This document shows positions 1 to 8,664 of a stretch of 35,907 nucleotides of DNA, piece after piece. The notes under the pieces were generated by a model. It saw nothing but the letters and a program-made list of their open reading frames with translations, was not told where the DNA came from and searched no databases. Source of the DNA: Candidatus Galligastranaerophilus gallistercoris (GTDB lineage Bacteria; Cyanobacteriota; Vampirovibrionia; Gastranaerophilales; Gastranaerophilaceae); assembly GCA_018710795.1 (NCBI GenBank), contig DVJH01000004.1, positions 1 through 35,907 on the forward strand, written 5' to 3'. The position numbers and the translations under genes are program-made. Every line of letters starts with the position of its first letter. Within the stretch, counting starts at the first letter, position 1.

Positions 1-22
1 TTGTTAACCCCCTTTGAATACA

Positions 23-62
23 AAATGCCCCTTTGTCTGAAAAAAAGGGGCATTTATTTTTT
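23..62. terminator. Rho-independent terminator downstream of the TetR/AKR/ADH operon
   Basis: Positions 23-34 and 44-55 form a perfect 12-bp stem with a GC core (GCCCC/GGGGC) and a 9-nt loop. A-rich and T-rich flanks lie on both sides, so it could stop transcripts from either direction. It sits 10 bases beyond the stop codon of the minus-strand alcohol dehydrogenase and is its natural terminator. Confidence 0.85.
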
Positions 63-71
63 CTGCCGGGT

Positions 72-1238
72 TTAAATTGCATTTATTAAAATTGTTTTGA
101 TGTCCTCTTTTGTCATAACTTTATATGCCCCGTTTGAAACAAAACAGGTTTCCGCAATTTTTTCCAATTCTTCGGCGTTTGTTACTCCAAGTTCGCTTAA
201 TTTTGTCGTTGCGCCTATATTTTTGAAAAATTCTTCAAGTTTATCTATTCCTTCAAGTGCAATTTCTTTATCTGTCTTACCCTCAGGGTTAACGTCAAAT
301 ACATTGATTGCAAACTTTTTAAATTTGGATAAGCCGTAATCCAGAATATGTCTGTAATATGAGGGAGATATTGCAGCCAGCCCCATACCATGGGTAACGT
401 CATAATATGCACTTATTTGATGTTCAATGTTATGTACTTCCCAGTCTCCTTTTTTTGAGCAGGAAATAAGAGTGTTAAGCGCAAGCGTTGCCGCCCACAT
501 AATGTTTCCCCTTGCGTTATAATCCTTAGGGTTTTTGACGCAAATATAAGCATTTTTTATGATATTTTTCATTAAAGCTTCCGATAAATCATCCGAAACG
601 TTATCTTCATTTGATTCTGAAAAATATTGTTCCATAATATGGCTCATCATATCGCAAATTCCGCTTACCATTTGAAATTCCGACAATGAATATGTGTATT
701 CGGGGTTTAAAATCGAAAAATCGGGAAGCATATTGGGATAAACCACGCCCGTTTTGATTTTAACATCTTCATTTGTAATAACCGATCCGCCGTTCATCTC
801 GGAGCCTGTACCTACCATTGTAACAATCGTTCCGAACGGGATTTTTTTCTTCGGAATATTATAATTCATATAAAAATAATCCCAAAAATCAACATCATTG
901 GCAGAGCCCATAGAGACCGCCTTGACGCAATCCATTGTGGAGCCGCCTCCGACTGCCAGAATAAAATCGACATTATTTTCTCTGACCAGCTTTATGCCTT
1001 CTTTTACTTTGGCGGCTGTCGGGTTCGGCATAATTCCCGAAAATTCCACAACGTTTTTATTGGCATCTTTAAAAATTTTTATTAACTCATCATAAAGGCC
1101 GATTTTTTTAATCGCCCCCTTGCCGTATGCAAGCATTATTGTCTTTCCGTAATGTTTTAATTCTTCTTTTAAATTTTCAAGTGCGCTTTTTCCGAAATAA
1201 ATTTTTGTCGGATTGTGAAAACAAAAATCAAACTCCAT
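72..1238 (-). CDS. Iron-containing alcohol dehydrogenase, BDH/YqhD type
   Basis: A 388-residue NAD(P)H-dependent alcohol/aldehyde oxidoreductase of the metal-dependent (type III) family. It is predicted to be cytosolic and to reduce aldehydes to alcohols. The nucleotide-binding GGGSTMD motif is at residues 97-103. Metal ligands in the family pattern are Asp196 and His200 (GICDMMSH), His269 and His283 (THGMGLA), with the same 14-residue spacing between the last two histidines as in E. coli YqhD. Length is normal for the butanol dehydrogenase/YqhD group. An AAAGGAGGT ribosome site five bases before the ATG fixes the start. It is the last gene of a four-gene operon, 11 bases after an aldo/keto reductase. 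The substrate cannot be told from sequence; aldehyde detoxification or fermentative alcohol formation are both possible. Confidence 0.9.
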   Translation of the reverse strand: MEFDFCFHNPTKIYFGKSALENLKEELKHYGKTIMLAYGKGAIKKIGLYDELIKIFKDANKNVVEFSGIMPNPTAAKVKEGIKLVRENNVDFILAVGGGSTMDCVKAVSMGSANDVDFWDYFYMNYNIPKKKIPFGTIVTMVGTGSEMNGGSVITNEDVKIKTGVVYPNMLPDFSILNPEYTYSLSEFQMVSGICDMMSHIMEQYFSESNEDNVSDDLSEALMKNIIKNAYICVKNPKDYNARGNIMWAATLALNTLISCSKKGDWEVHNIEHQISAYYDVTHGMGLAAISPSYYRHILDYGLSKFKKFAINVFDVNPEGKTDKEIALEGIDKLEEFFKNIGATTKLSELGVTNAEELEKIAETCFVSNGAYKVMTKEDIKTILINAI

Positions 1239-1249
1239 TTTTACCTCCT

Positions 1250-2086
1250 TTAATAATTTATTATATACTCTGCAAATTTCGGATCATAATGATTTACAAA
1301 TAAACTTTCGCCTTTGTCGAGATTTTTTAATGTTTCCATATCCTCTTTTGAAAGTTCAAAATCAAATATATTAAAGTTTTCTGCCATTCTTTCTTTATGT
1401 GTTGATTTTGGAATAACTATAACATCTTCCTGCGTTAAAAATCTTAAAGCGGTTTGTGCAGCGGTTTTACCGTATTTTGCGCCGATTGATTTTAGAATTT
1501 CATTATTGAAAAAGTTATTTTCTCCTCTTGCCATGGGCGACCAGGACATTAATCGGGTGCCGAATTTTTGCATATATTCCCTTAATACTTTTTGCTGTTG
1601 AAATACATGGGTTTCCATTTGATTTATCATCGGTTTGATTTCAACAAAATTGCAAAGGTCAATGTATCTGTCGGGGAAGAAGTTGCTGACGCCGATTGCA
1701 CGTGCTTTTCCTTCCATATAAGCTCTCTGCATTGCCCGATACGTTCCGTAATAATCACCAAACGGCTGATGAATTAAGATTAAATCAACATAATCGGTTT
1801 TAAGTTTTTTTAATGATTCATCAATTGATTTGTACGCTTTTTCTTCGCCCGAATTTGTTATCCAGACTTTGGTTACAAGGAAAAATTCTTCTCTTTTTAT
1901 TCCCGATTTTTTAATCGCTTCGCCGACGCCTTCTTCGTTGTAATAAGCCTGAGCGGTGTCAATCATTCTGTAACCGGTATTAATTGCATCGGTTACGCAT
2001 CTTTCGCATTCTTTGGGGTCTACAAGAAAAACCCCGTAACCTAAAATCGGCATTTCGATACCGTTATTTAATTTAACCGTTTGCAT
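1250..2086 (-). CDS. Aldo/keto reductase (2,5-diketo-D-gluconate reductase-like)
   Basis: A 278-residue NADPH-dependent carbonyl reductase with a TIM-barrel fold. The catalytic tetrad is visible as Asp43 and Tyr48 (MIDTAQAYYN), Lys73 (VTKVW) and His106 (LILIHQP). The C-terminal IPKST segment is the usual cofactor phosphate-binding region. Length matches the short bacterial AKR5-like enzymes. The start has an AAGGAG site eight bases upstream. It lies between another aldo/keto reductase (12-base gap) and the iron alcohol dehydrogenase (11-base gap), so the three are probably co-transcribed and act on related carbonyl compounds. Exact substrate unknown. Confidence 0.9.
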   Translation of the reverse strand: MQTVKLNNGIEMPILGYGVFLVDPKECERCVTDAINTGYRMIDTAQAYYNEEGVGEAIKKSGIKREEFFLVTKVWITNSGEEKAYKSIDESLKKLKTDYVDLILIHQPFGDYYGTYRAMQRAYMEGKARAIGVSNFFPDRYIDLCNFVEIKPMINQMETHVFQQQKVLREYMQKFGTRLMSWSPMARGENNFFNNEILKSIGAKYGKTAAQTALRFLTQEDVIVIPKSTHKERMAENFNIFDFELSKEDMETLKNLDKGESLFVNHYDPKFAEYIINY

Positions 2087-2098
2087 AATTTATTCTCC

Positions 2099-3103
2099 TT
2101 AATTGTTAAAATCCATTGCTTTAACACTGCCTAATTTGTGAATATCTTCATCGGTTCTGTTGCCGTAAATTGTTATTTTATTCAATTCTTTTTCAATATT
2201 TTTAAATTCTTCATCGGTTAAAATAACATCGGCAGCACCCAAGTTTTCAATAACTCTTTCATCTTTTCTCATCCCCGGAATCGGTACGACATTGGGGTAT
2301 TTATGAAGCATCCATGCTAAAGAAATTTGCGCGGGTGTTATTCCTTTTTTGTTTGCAACTTCGTTTAACAAATCCAGCAAGGGCTGATTTTTTTCGACAT
2401 TTTCCGGGTTAAACCTTGTAATTACCCTTCTTACGTCATCTCCTTTGTATTGAGTATTCTTATTGTATTTGCCCGATAAAAATCCGCTTGCCATGGGAGA
2501 AAATGCAACAAAACCTATATTTAATTCAAGACATTTGGGGATAACATCTTTTTCAAACATTCTCTCCATCATTGAATATTCGGATTGAATTGCGCTTAAA
2601 GGTGTTATTTTATGCGCTCTTATAATTTGTTCGACCGTCGATTGGGATTGCCCCCAGGCTCTTATTTTCCCTTCTTTTATAAATTCGCCCATAATGCCTG
2701 CAACTTCTTCAACGTTTGAATCTTTCGGGACTCTATGCTCATAATAAATATCGATATAATCCGTCTGCAATCTTTTCAGGGAATCATTAAGAGCGTTTGT
2801 TATTCCTTTTTTGGACAGTTTTCCTTCGGGAATTTCTTGCCCCGGCTGAAATACGGGAACAAATTTTGTCGTTAAAATAATTTTATCTCTGAAGGGTTTA
2901 ACTGCTTTTCCGACCAGAGTTTCATTTGTATAAGGTCCGTACGCTTCTGCGGTGTCAAACAATGTACACCCCAAATCATAAGCTTTTCTTATAAGTCTTA
3001 TTGATTCTTCTTCAGGGGGCAGTTCCCCGTAACCGTGGGAAAAACCCATGCACCCCATACCAATTGCGGATACTTCAATATCTCTTAATTTTCTTTTTTG
3101 CAT
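2099..3103 (-). CDS. Aldo/keto reductase (AKR13-like)
   Basis: A 334-residue aldo/keto reductase only distantly related to the neighbouring one. Tetrad residues are Asp50 and Tyr55 (LFDTAEAYGP), Lys80 (TTKF) and His123 (YYEHRVP). An IPGMR cofactor loop is near residue 275. The length and the MGMGCMGFSHGYG-like N-terminus fit the AKR13/YghZ-like branch. The start is supported by an AAAGGA site eight bases upstream. It follows the TetR gene by 13 bases, so it is the first structural gene of the operon. NADPH-dependent reduction of aldehydes or ketones is expected; physiological substrate not determinable. Confidence 0.9.
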   Translation of the reverse strand: MQKRKLRDIEVSAIGMGCMGFSHGYGELPPEEESIRLIRKAYDLGCTLFDTAEAYGPYTNETLVGKAVKPFRDKIILTTKFVPVFQPGQEIPEGKLSKKGITNALNDSLKRLQTDYIDIYYEHRVPKDSNVEEVAGIMGEFIKEGKIRAWGQSQSTVEQIIRAHKITPLSAIQSEYSMMERMFEKDVIPKCLELNIGFVAFSPMASGFLSGKYNKNTQYKGDDVRRVITRFNPENVEKNQPLLDLLNEVANKKGITPAQISLAWMLHKYPNVVPIPGMRKDERVIENLGAADVILTDEEFKNIEKELNKITIYGNRTDEDIHKLGSVKAMDFNN

Positions 3104-3116
3104 AAATTTATCCTTT

Positions 3117-3719
3117 CTATATAAGATACGGCCTCAATATACATTCAAGCTGGATTTTACAAAATTTTTCCGTCCAATCCAGAGGTTCAAATTTTCTATC
3201 CGACATGCACCAGCAGGTCATCATTCCGTATAATTCGGAAATTATAATGTGCGAGATAAGTTCAATCGGCGTATCTTTTTTTAATTCTTTATTTTTGACC
3301 GCTTTATCAAGAATATTTTTCAACATTTCAAAATCATATTTCCATTTTTGCCCGTCTTTATCATCGGGAACATTATTCGGGTCTATAACATCTCTTATCC
3401 ACTGGCGGCAGGTGTGAATTCCCGCCGATTCGACACATTCCATAAAACGATGAAAATAGCGGGTTAATTTTTCCGTCAGGTTTTTATTTTCGGTTTGTTC
3501 AAGCTCGATTTGTATTTCTAAAAAAGGCGCCCTGCTTATTTCTAAAACAATGTCCTCTTTTCTTTTAAAGTATGTATAAAATGTCCCTTTGGCGACGCCC
3601 GCCGCTTTTGTGATTTCTTCAACGTTAATTGAATCGAAACCTTTATCCCTTAAAAGATTAAGCGCCGTTTTTATAAGTTTTTTTCTTGTGTTTCGGGCGG
3701 ATATTTGCCTTTTATTCAT
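3117..3719 (-). CDS. TetR/AcrR family transcriptional regulator
   Basis: A 200-residue TetR-family repressor. The N-terminal helix-turn-helix spans about residues 8-52, including the family sequence VAKGTFYTYFKRKEDI; the remainder is the variable ligand-binding helical domain. The start is placed at the internal ATG at 3719, not the upstream in-frame ATG at 3743. A GAAAGGAG site lies directly before 3719, and the -10 box (3742-3747) overlaps the upstream ATG, so the longer form would begin upstream of the transcript. The promoter carries two tandem palindromes (3755-3782), pointing to autorepression. It is the first gene of the AKR-AKR-ADH operon and probably controls it, possibly in response to a carbonyl compound. 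Confidence 0.9.
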   Translation of the reverse strand: MNKRQISARNTRKKLIKTALNLLRDKGFDSINVEEITKAAGVAKGTFYTYFKRKEDIVLEISRAPFLEIQIELEQTENKNLTEKLTRYFHRFMECVESAGIHTCRQWIRDVIDPNNVPDDKDGQKWKYDFEMLKNILDKAVKNKELKKDTPIELISHIIISELYGMMTCWCMSDRKFEPLDWTEKFCKIQLECILRPYLI

Positions 3720-3741
3720 CGTTGCTCCTTTCGATAATTTC

Positions 3742-3783
3742 ATTATACTATATGTTGACTAAAAGTCAATGACTATTAGTCAA
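3742..3783 (-). promoter_or_regulatory. tetR operon promoter with two tandem palindromic operators
   Basis: On the minus strand, TTGACT (3769-3764) and TATAAT (3747-3742) are separated by 16 bases, a good sigma-70 type promoter. Two inverted repeats overlap it: TTGACT-AAA-AGTCAA at 3755-3769 and TGACT-ATT-AGTCA at 3770-3782, with centres 14 bases apart. The first covers the -35 box and spacer. The arrangement suits binding of two TetR dimers and repression of the operon; the divergent cupin gene could share it. Confidence 0.75.
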
Positions 3784-3874
3784 TAAAAATTAATCTGCCC
3801 GAAATGATTATATTCAGGCGGATATAAAAATTATTGATTTATAAAATTAAAATATTTTTAAAAAGGAGAAAAAT

Positions 3875-4180
3875 ATGTTCTATAACGTACTTAAAGCGGA
3901 TGATGTCGTTGAATTTGAAAACGAAAAATTTGAGCATAAAACACTTTTGGAAAACGATAATTCAAGCGTAAATATCGTTGCAATTAAAAAAGATGAAATA
4001 ATAGATACCCATACGTCAATTTCAGACGCTCTTGTTTATGTTTTGGAAGGCAAAATCGAACTTCATTTTGACGCTCAAAAGTTTACTTTAAATAAAGGCG
4101 AAATTTTAATGTTTAAAAAAGATGCGGAGCATAAAGTTTTGGCGCTTAAGGATTCAAAGTTTTTTATAATTAAAATTTAA
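3875..4180 (+). CDS. Small single-domain cupin protein
   Basis: A 101-residue cupin, essentially one beta-barrel. The first cupin motif is seen as DTHTSISDALVYVLEG (about residues 47-62) and the second as LNKGEILMFKKDAEHKV. The usual HxH...E metal triad is incomplete: the second histidine is replaced by Ser, while a His in the second motif remains. Metal binding is therefore uncertain, and a ligand-binding role is possible. An AAAGGAG site precedes the ATG. It is divergent from the TetR operon across about 155 bases containing the tandem palindromes, so it may belong to the same regulon. It ends in a 4-base overlap with the convergent methyltransferase gene. Confidence 0.8.
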   Translation: MFYNVLKADDVVEFENEKFEHKTLLENDNSSVNIVAIKKDEIIDTHTSISDALVYVLEGKIELHFDAQKFTLNKGEILMFKKDAEHKVLALKDSKFFIIKI

Positions 4181-5103
4181 TCGTCTTCATTGTAATAACA
4201 GCGGTTATATAAATATTGCAAGTATTCTTCATCGTTTTTAAACCGGCTTAATATTTTCGGGTCTTTTTCTTTGGCAATAATGTTAAACTTCGGAGAATAA
4301 AACCCCGCCGCTTCAAAAAAATCGGGAATGGCGCACAGCCCTTCATTATACATATCAAAATCGCCGATTGTTATTCTTGAAGAAAAATCAAGCGTATCTT
4401 TCATTTTTTTAACCGTTTGAAAAATTTGTTCTTGGCTCATATATCGCCAAAAATTTCTGCATAAAATTAAAGAATTTGAACCTTCAACATCTTCAATTTT
4501 TCTTGAAATATCGCCCGTGTTAAATATTACGTTATCTCTCAGGACGGGTTTTGCTTCAAGGGTATATGTATCCGTTTTTTTATTGTGCGCTAAAACGGTA
4601 AAATATTTATCGGGGTTATTGTTTGTATGTTCGTTGATTTTTTTCATATCATCCCCGTCGCATTTAATTTTACCCGTTCTTGCGCTCCTTATGATATAAG
4701 GGTCGATGTCGTATGCATATACGGGTAAGAATCTTTTTGCATTTTCTTCTCCCAGATTTTCAATTAAGCTTATAATGAGAGAATAAGCTTCGGAACCGTC
4801 AGAACATCCGAAATCATAAACGTTCACTTTTCCTTTGAATTCTTCATCAAGATATTTTGCAAATTCATTCCACCCCGCACCAAAATATCCCGTTATATCT
4901 CCTCTGAAAAAATTTGTTTTATTTGAATTAACGATTCTGACACAATTATAATTCGGATTTATTCCGTCCATAAAGCTTATGTAATCTTCAAAAACGGAAT
5001 AATAAGGACGAAGATATTCTCCAGTCGCTTTATTATAATATCTTGTTCTCTCGCTTGATTTAAAGCTTGTCTGTTTGGGGTATATAATCGGTGATATTTT
5101 CAT
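4177..5103 (-). CDS. CheR-like SAM-dependent methyltransferase with unusual N-terminus
   Basis: A 308-residue protein resembling the catalytic domain of CheR methyltransferases. SAM-binding motif I is YDFGCSDGSEAYS at about residues 96-108, an acidic SAM-ribose motif YDIDP lies at 131-135, and the CheR-like LCRNFWRYM is at 214-222. Before the enzyme domain is a short tail beginning MKISPII with the box TSFKS at residues 12-16, resembling an N-terminal signature also present on the large protein at 32297-34027. No chemoreceptor, CheA or CheB gene is nearby, so a chemotaxis role is not supported by context. The upstream acyltransferase gene ends 28 bases before this start; there is no strong ribosome site, so translation may depend on that gene. 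Confidence 0.75.
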   Translation of the reverse strand: MKISPIIYPKQTSFKSSERTRYYNKATGEYLRPYYSVFEDYISFMDGINPNYNCVRIVNSNKTNFFRGDITGYFGAGWNEFAKYLDEEFKGKVNVYDFGCSDGSEAYSLIISLIENLGEENAKRFLPVYAYDIDPYIIRSARTGKIKCDGDDMKKINEHTNNNPDKYFTVLAHNKKTDTYTLEAKPVLRDNVIFNTGDISRKIEDVEGSNSLILCRNFWRYMSQEQIFQTVKKMKDTLDFSSRITIGDFDMYNEGLCAIPDFFEAAGFYSPKFNIIAKEKDPKILSRFKNDEEYLQYLYNRCYYNEDD

Positions 5104-5131
5104 GATGCTTTAATAAAAAGCGGAAATAAAA

Positions 5132-6193
5132 TTATTTGTTAAAACTTAAAAACTTCTTTTTTAGAAATTTTAAAAATTCACCGAAATATGTTGTTATGAT
5201 AACCCCTGTAATAAAATAAAAATACGTTGTTTTGAGAGGATAATAAAACCAGTAAATATCGGCGTTGTTTTTAACATCAAAAGGAATGCCTTTAAAATAT
5301 AAAAACAAGTATGTAATAACATTAAAAACAAGCAGATGATTTGCCATTATGTGATATGTATTTTGCCCTATTTTATGCAAAAAAGTCCAATTTTTAATTT
5401 TATCGTAAAAAACGTCAATTAAAAATAAACTCATCCAAATCCCCGTTAAACTTGTTAAAATCGGAACAATAAAATTGTCAAATTCACCCCAGACAAGAAT
5501 ATAACTTAAACCGATACCATCTTGCGGTGTAAAATCTTTGTTTGTAAGCCATAGAATTGATTGAAGAATAATGACAAATAAAAATATTTTATAATTAAAG
5601 ATATCAAATTTTCCTTCAATTTTATTTTTATATAAAGCCCCCAGATGAATAAACAACAATGAAAACATTGTTCTTAAAAGAAGAAGAATATAAAGATTAT
5701 CCGCATATTTTTGCAATTGAATCGCAAAAAGGGCGAAAATAAAGTAAAAAACAAGTTTAACCGTTTCATTTATTTTGATTTTATCTAAAATTTTATAAAC
5801 GATTAAAGTTATAAACAATTGCGGCACAAACCACAGGGGTGATGTTAAATCAATCTGGTGCCCCGTTAAAAAAGGCATTAAAAATTCATTCTTGATTGTT
5901 ACGGGCATTGCCCAGAATTTTTGAACATAAGGGGCAATTAAAACCGTAATTCCCAAATAAATAAAAGAATAAATAAAATAAGGAATCATAAGGCTTTTTA
6001 TTCTTCTTTTCAAAAATTCAAAGAATGTATATTTTCCGTTAAATAATATCCCCGCTATAAAGAAAAATAAAACAACCTGAAAAGAATACGGCGGAAATAA
6101 AGGTATTAAGGAAAATTCCAGATGTCCCGATACCACGATTAAAATTGCAAGCGCTTTTAAAAGATTGATTTTGTTATTAAAAACTTCTGCCAT
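5132..6193 (-). CDS. Acyltransferase-3 family integral membrane protein
   Basis: A 353-residue polytopic protein with about ten hydrophobic helices. It has the acyltransferase-3 hallmarks: His24 in the first membrane segment (VVSGHLE), a second FFFIAGILF segment, and the RR-x-K-x-L-x-x-P pattern near residue 66. Members of this family (OafA/NodX/WecH type) move acyl groups such as acetate from the cytosol to sugars of polysaccharides or glycolipids at the membrane. The target here cannot be deduced. The gene is divergent from the DUF3137 cluster, with only about 79 bases between starts, and is followed by the CheR-like gene. Confidence 0.85.
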   Translation of the reverse strand: MAEVFNNKINLLKALAILIVVSGHLEFSLIPLFPPYSFQVVLFFFIAGILFNGKYTFFEFLKRRIKSLMIPYFIYSFIYLGITVLIAPYVQKFWAMPVTIKNEFLMPFLTGHQIDLTSPLWFVPQLFITLIVYKILDKIKINETVKLVFYFIFALFAIQLQKYADNLYILLLLRTMFSLLFIHLGALYKNKIEGKFDIFNYKIFLFVIILQSILWLTNKDFTPQDGIGLSYILVWGEFDNFIVPILTSLTGIWMSLFLIDVFYDKIKNWTFLHKIGQNTYHIMANHLLVFNVITYLFLYFKGIPFDVKNNADIYWFYYPLKTTYFYFITGVIITTYFGEFLKFLKKKFLSFNK

Positions 6194-6272
6194 AAATACA
6201 CCAAATGCATTTTAATTCTGTCCGCAAAATATGATATTATAAACCCGAGAAAAAAGAAAATTTTTGGGTATT

Positions 6273-7436
6273 ATGAACGAAAAAGAATATTTTAAGCTTG
6301 AAGCGGAAAAAGAAAGAGGCTTTTATCAAAATTATCGGGAAAATGTTGCCCCCGTTCTTGAAAAATATGAACCTGAAAGAAAACAAAAACTGCATATTTT
6401 TATTTTTGTTGAATTGTTTCTTATTGCAATTTCCGCCGTATCCATATATTATATCTGGATAAATATCCTTGAAGATATGAACAGCACCTGGTTTGCGATA
6501 ATGGCAATTTTAATGATTGCCAATATTTTTATTGCAATAATAGGTCTTGTTTTTTGCGGATTTCATTTATCTTTTTCCAAAAAAATAAAAAAGCTTTGTC
6601 TGAAAAAAATTCTTTTGCCTCTGGGGGATTTTGCAATAACCGAAGGAGAAAACGATGTTTGTCTTGATGCCATAAGACAAAGCAATATGTTTTATAATTT
6701 TAATTACGTGAAAAACGATGACGTTTTTAAAGGTTCCATAGAAGGCAAAAATTTTAACGTAATTGAAGCCGACCTTCAGGTTGTCGGAAACAGATCAAAC
6801 CGTTCCGTTTTTGACGGAGTAATTATTCATACAAAAACGTCAAATATTTCGGATAACAGAATAATAATATATAAAAAAGGCACGGCTCTGAAAAAAACGA
6901 TTCAAAACCTTATACCCTCCCTTTTTATGGGTGTTTTTGTAATTTATATTTTATACCTGCTTGTTAAACTGCCCGCGGTTTCACCTGCTATGTCGATAAT
7001 AAAATATATAATCGGAATTTTTCTTATTGTCGTTTATTTTTGTTTATTGTCCGGGCAAAAAAGCCTGATGTCAAAGAAAACAAGCATAGGAGACGGGTAT
7101 GACAAGATAAAAAATCAATACGAGCTTGTTATGGAAAGCAGCGAAAACGACTGCAAAACAAATTTTGATTTCAATTCCGCAGACGAGCTTTTTACAAGAC
7201 TTGAAGAGTTAAAAAAAGCGTTCGGCGTCAAAAACGTTTCCCTTTCAATATACAAAGATGATGTAATTGTGGCTCTTTATGGTATGAAAAACTTTTTTGA
7301 AGTGGGGAGTATTTTCACTCCTTTGACTTCCGAAAAAATGATTAACGATTTATACGGACAGTTTATCTCAATACTTTTATTTGTTCTCTATATTAAACAA
7401 TTTTTTGATAAAGATAAAACGCCCGCAATAAATTAA
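6273..7436 (+). CDS. DUF3137-type membrane protein, paralogue 1
   Basis: A 387-residue membrane protein of unknown function. Two hydrophobic segments lie at about residues 35-60 and 70-100, two more around 215-275, with soluble domains between and after them. The central part (a short strand-rich EGKNFNVIEADLQ region followed by VFDGVIIHTK) resembles DUF3137. The start is set at ATG 6273 rather than the TTG at 6264, because its MNEKEYFKLE aligns with the MENKLYECEE start of the next two paralogues. There is no convincing Shine-Dalgarno; a TATTAT box lies at 6235-6240. It is first in a cluster of three paralogues and an M48 protease. DUF3137 genes are often found near LemA or M48 proteins, which fits but gives no function. 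Confidence 0.75.
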   Translation: MNEKEYFKLEAEKERGFYQNYRENVAPVLEKYEPERKQKLHIFIFVELFLIAISAVSIYYIWINILEDMNSTWFAIMAILMIANIFIAIIGLVFCGFHLSFSKKIKKLCLKKILLPLGDFAITEGENDVCLDAIRQSNMFYNFNYVKNDDVFKGSIEGKNFNVIEADLQVVGNRSNRSVFDGVIIHTKTSNISDNRIIIYKKGTALKKTIQNLIPSLFMGVFVIYILYLLVKLPAVSPAMSIIKYIIGIFLIVVYFCLLSGQKSLMSKKTSIGDGYDKIKNQYELVMESSENDCKTNFDFNSADELFTRLEELKKAFGVKNVSLSIYKDDVIVALYGMKNFFEVGSIFTPLTSEKMINDLYGQFISILLFVLYIKQFFDKDKTPAIN

Positions 7437-7449
7437 GAAAGAAAACGGT

Positions 7450-8604
7450 ATGGAAAATAAATTATATGAGTGCGAAGAAAAATTTCAAAGCGATTTTGAT
7501 AAAAACTATAATGAAAAAATAAAGCCGTTTTTGGAAACCTATGAAACAAAAAGAAAAAACATCCTTAAACGGGTAAAATTGAAATTATTCGGGATATATC
7601 TGCTTATTGTTATTGATATTGTTCTTTTTGTATATACCGCAACCCACACTCCCTATGACCCTGACGGCTCTAAAAACATTTTTGCTCCCCTTTTGGCGCT
7701 GCTTGTTTTTTGCGCATGGCGGGTATCTTCAAGCGCCGATGCAAAATTTGTTCATGAATTAAATGCCGCTTGTTTAAATGATGTTTTAAATATCTTTGGC
7801 GGCATTAAACCTGCTGAAACATCTTCAATCACGGATGATATGTTAAAACAATCGGGAGCGTTCGGTGAATATAATACAAGAAATGACCTTATCTCGTTTG
7901 AAGGCAGCCTTGCGGATAAACATTATGAAATTCTTCATACGAATTTATATCATAAATGCACCGCATATAAGAAAGACAGAAAAACATCAAATATTGAAGG
8001 TGTATTTTCGGGAATTTTAATACACATAAAATCAAATAAAAATATTAATAAAACAATTAAAATTGCGCCAAAAGGAACATACGGCAGCTTTGTTACGGAA
8101 CAGGGCGTGATTATGGGTTTTATTTTATGCGGAGCATATGCGGCCATGCTTTCCATTTACTATGTTCTTGAGTATAAATTAATGCAGGAGCTTAAAGAAT
8201 TTTTAGCCGTACTTTCAGCGGGGAGTTTTTTAATTATTATTTTGACGATAATAATTACAAACTGCATCATAAAAAAACATTCAAAAAACAGGCTTCAATA
8301 TGATAATAATTATGAAATTGAAACGTCGGATTCAACAGAAGCATTTATTCCCGAAACCTTTTTTGAATGTCTTGATAAAATAAAAACGGCGTTTAAAACG
8401 AAAACGGTAAAGTGTGTGATTTTCAGGGACAATATTTTAATTCAAATCCCGTTAACAAAAAGGTGTCTGTTGTTTGGAAGTTTATTTCGGGAACTTACGA
8501 AAAAAGAAGCTGTAGAAGCGCTTTTTAAAAGATTTTTGTCGATTTTTCTTACGGTTATGTTCATAAAACTTTCAAACGACAAAAACCCGCGTGCGGATAT
8601 TTAA
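7450..8604 (+). CDS. DUF3137-type membrane protein, paralogue 2
   Basis: A 384-residue paralogue of the preceding gene, starting 13 bases after its stop. Layout is the same: charged N-terminal helix (1-45), two membrane segments (about 45-62 and 75-95), a soluble region with GVFSGILIHIKSNK, two further membrane segments (about 216-275), and a C-terminal domain ending SNDKNPRADI. It is much closer to paralogue 3 than to paralogue 1, and bases 7462-7532 are identical to 8677-8747. Function unknown; probably co-transcribed with its neighbours. Confidence 0.8.
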   Translation: MENKLYECEEKFQSDFDKNYNEKIKPFLETYETKRKNILKRVKLKLFGIYLLIVIDIVLFVYTATHTPYDPDGSKNIFAPLLALLVFCAWRVSSSADAKFVHELNAACLNDVLNIFGGIKPAETSSITDDMLKQSGAFGEYNTRNDLISFEGSLADKHYEILHTNLYHKCTAYKKDRKTSNIEGVFSGILIHIKSNKNINKTIKIAPKGTYGSFVTEQGVIMGFILCGAYAAMLSIYYVLEYKLMQELKEFLAVLSAGSFLIIILTIIITNCIIKKHSKNRLQYDNNYEIETSDSTEAFIPETFFECLDKIKTAFKTKTVKCVIFRDNILIQIPLTKRCLLFGSLFRELTKKEAVEALFKRFLSIFLTVMFIKLSNDKNPRADI

Positions 8605-8664
8605 TTGATAAATATGAGGACACATTTTAAAATCAAAGATATTTTATTAAATGGAGTATAAAGT

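Noticed and set aside
3720..3743. Longer N-terminus for the TetR protein, starting at 3743
   Set aside because: The -10 box overlaps this ATG and a strong ribosome site lies before the ATG at 3719.
6264..6272. TTG start for DUF3137 paralogue 1
   Set aside because: The ATG three codons later aligns with the starts of the two paralogues, and neither start has a better ribosome site.
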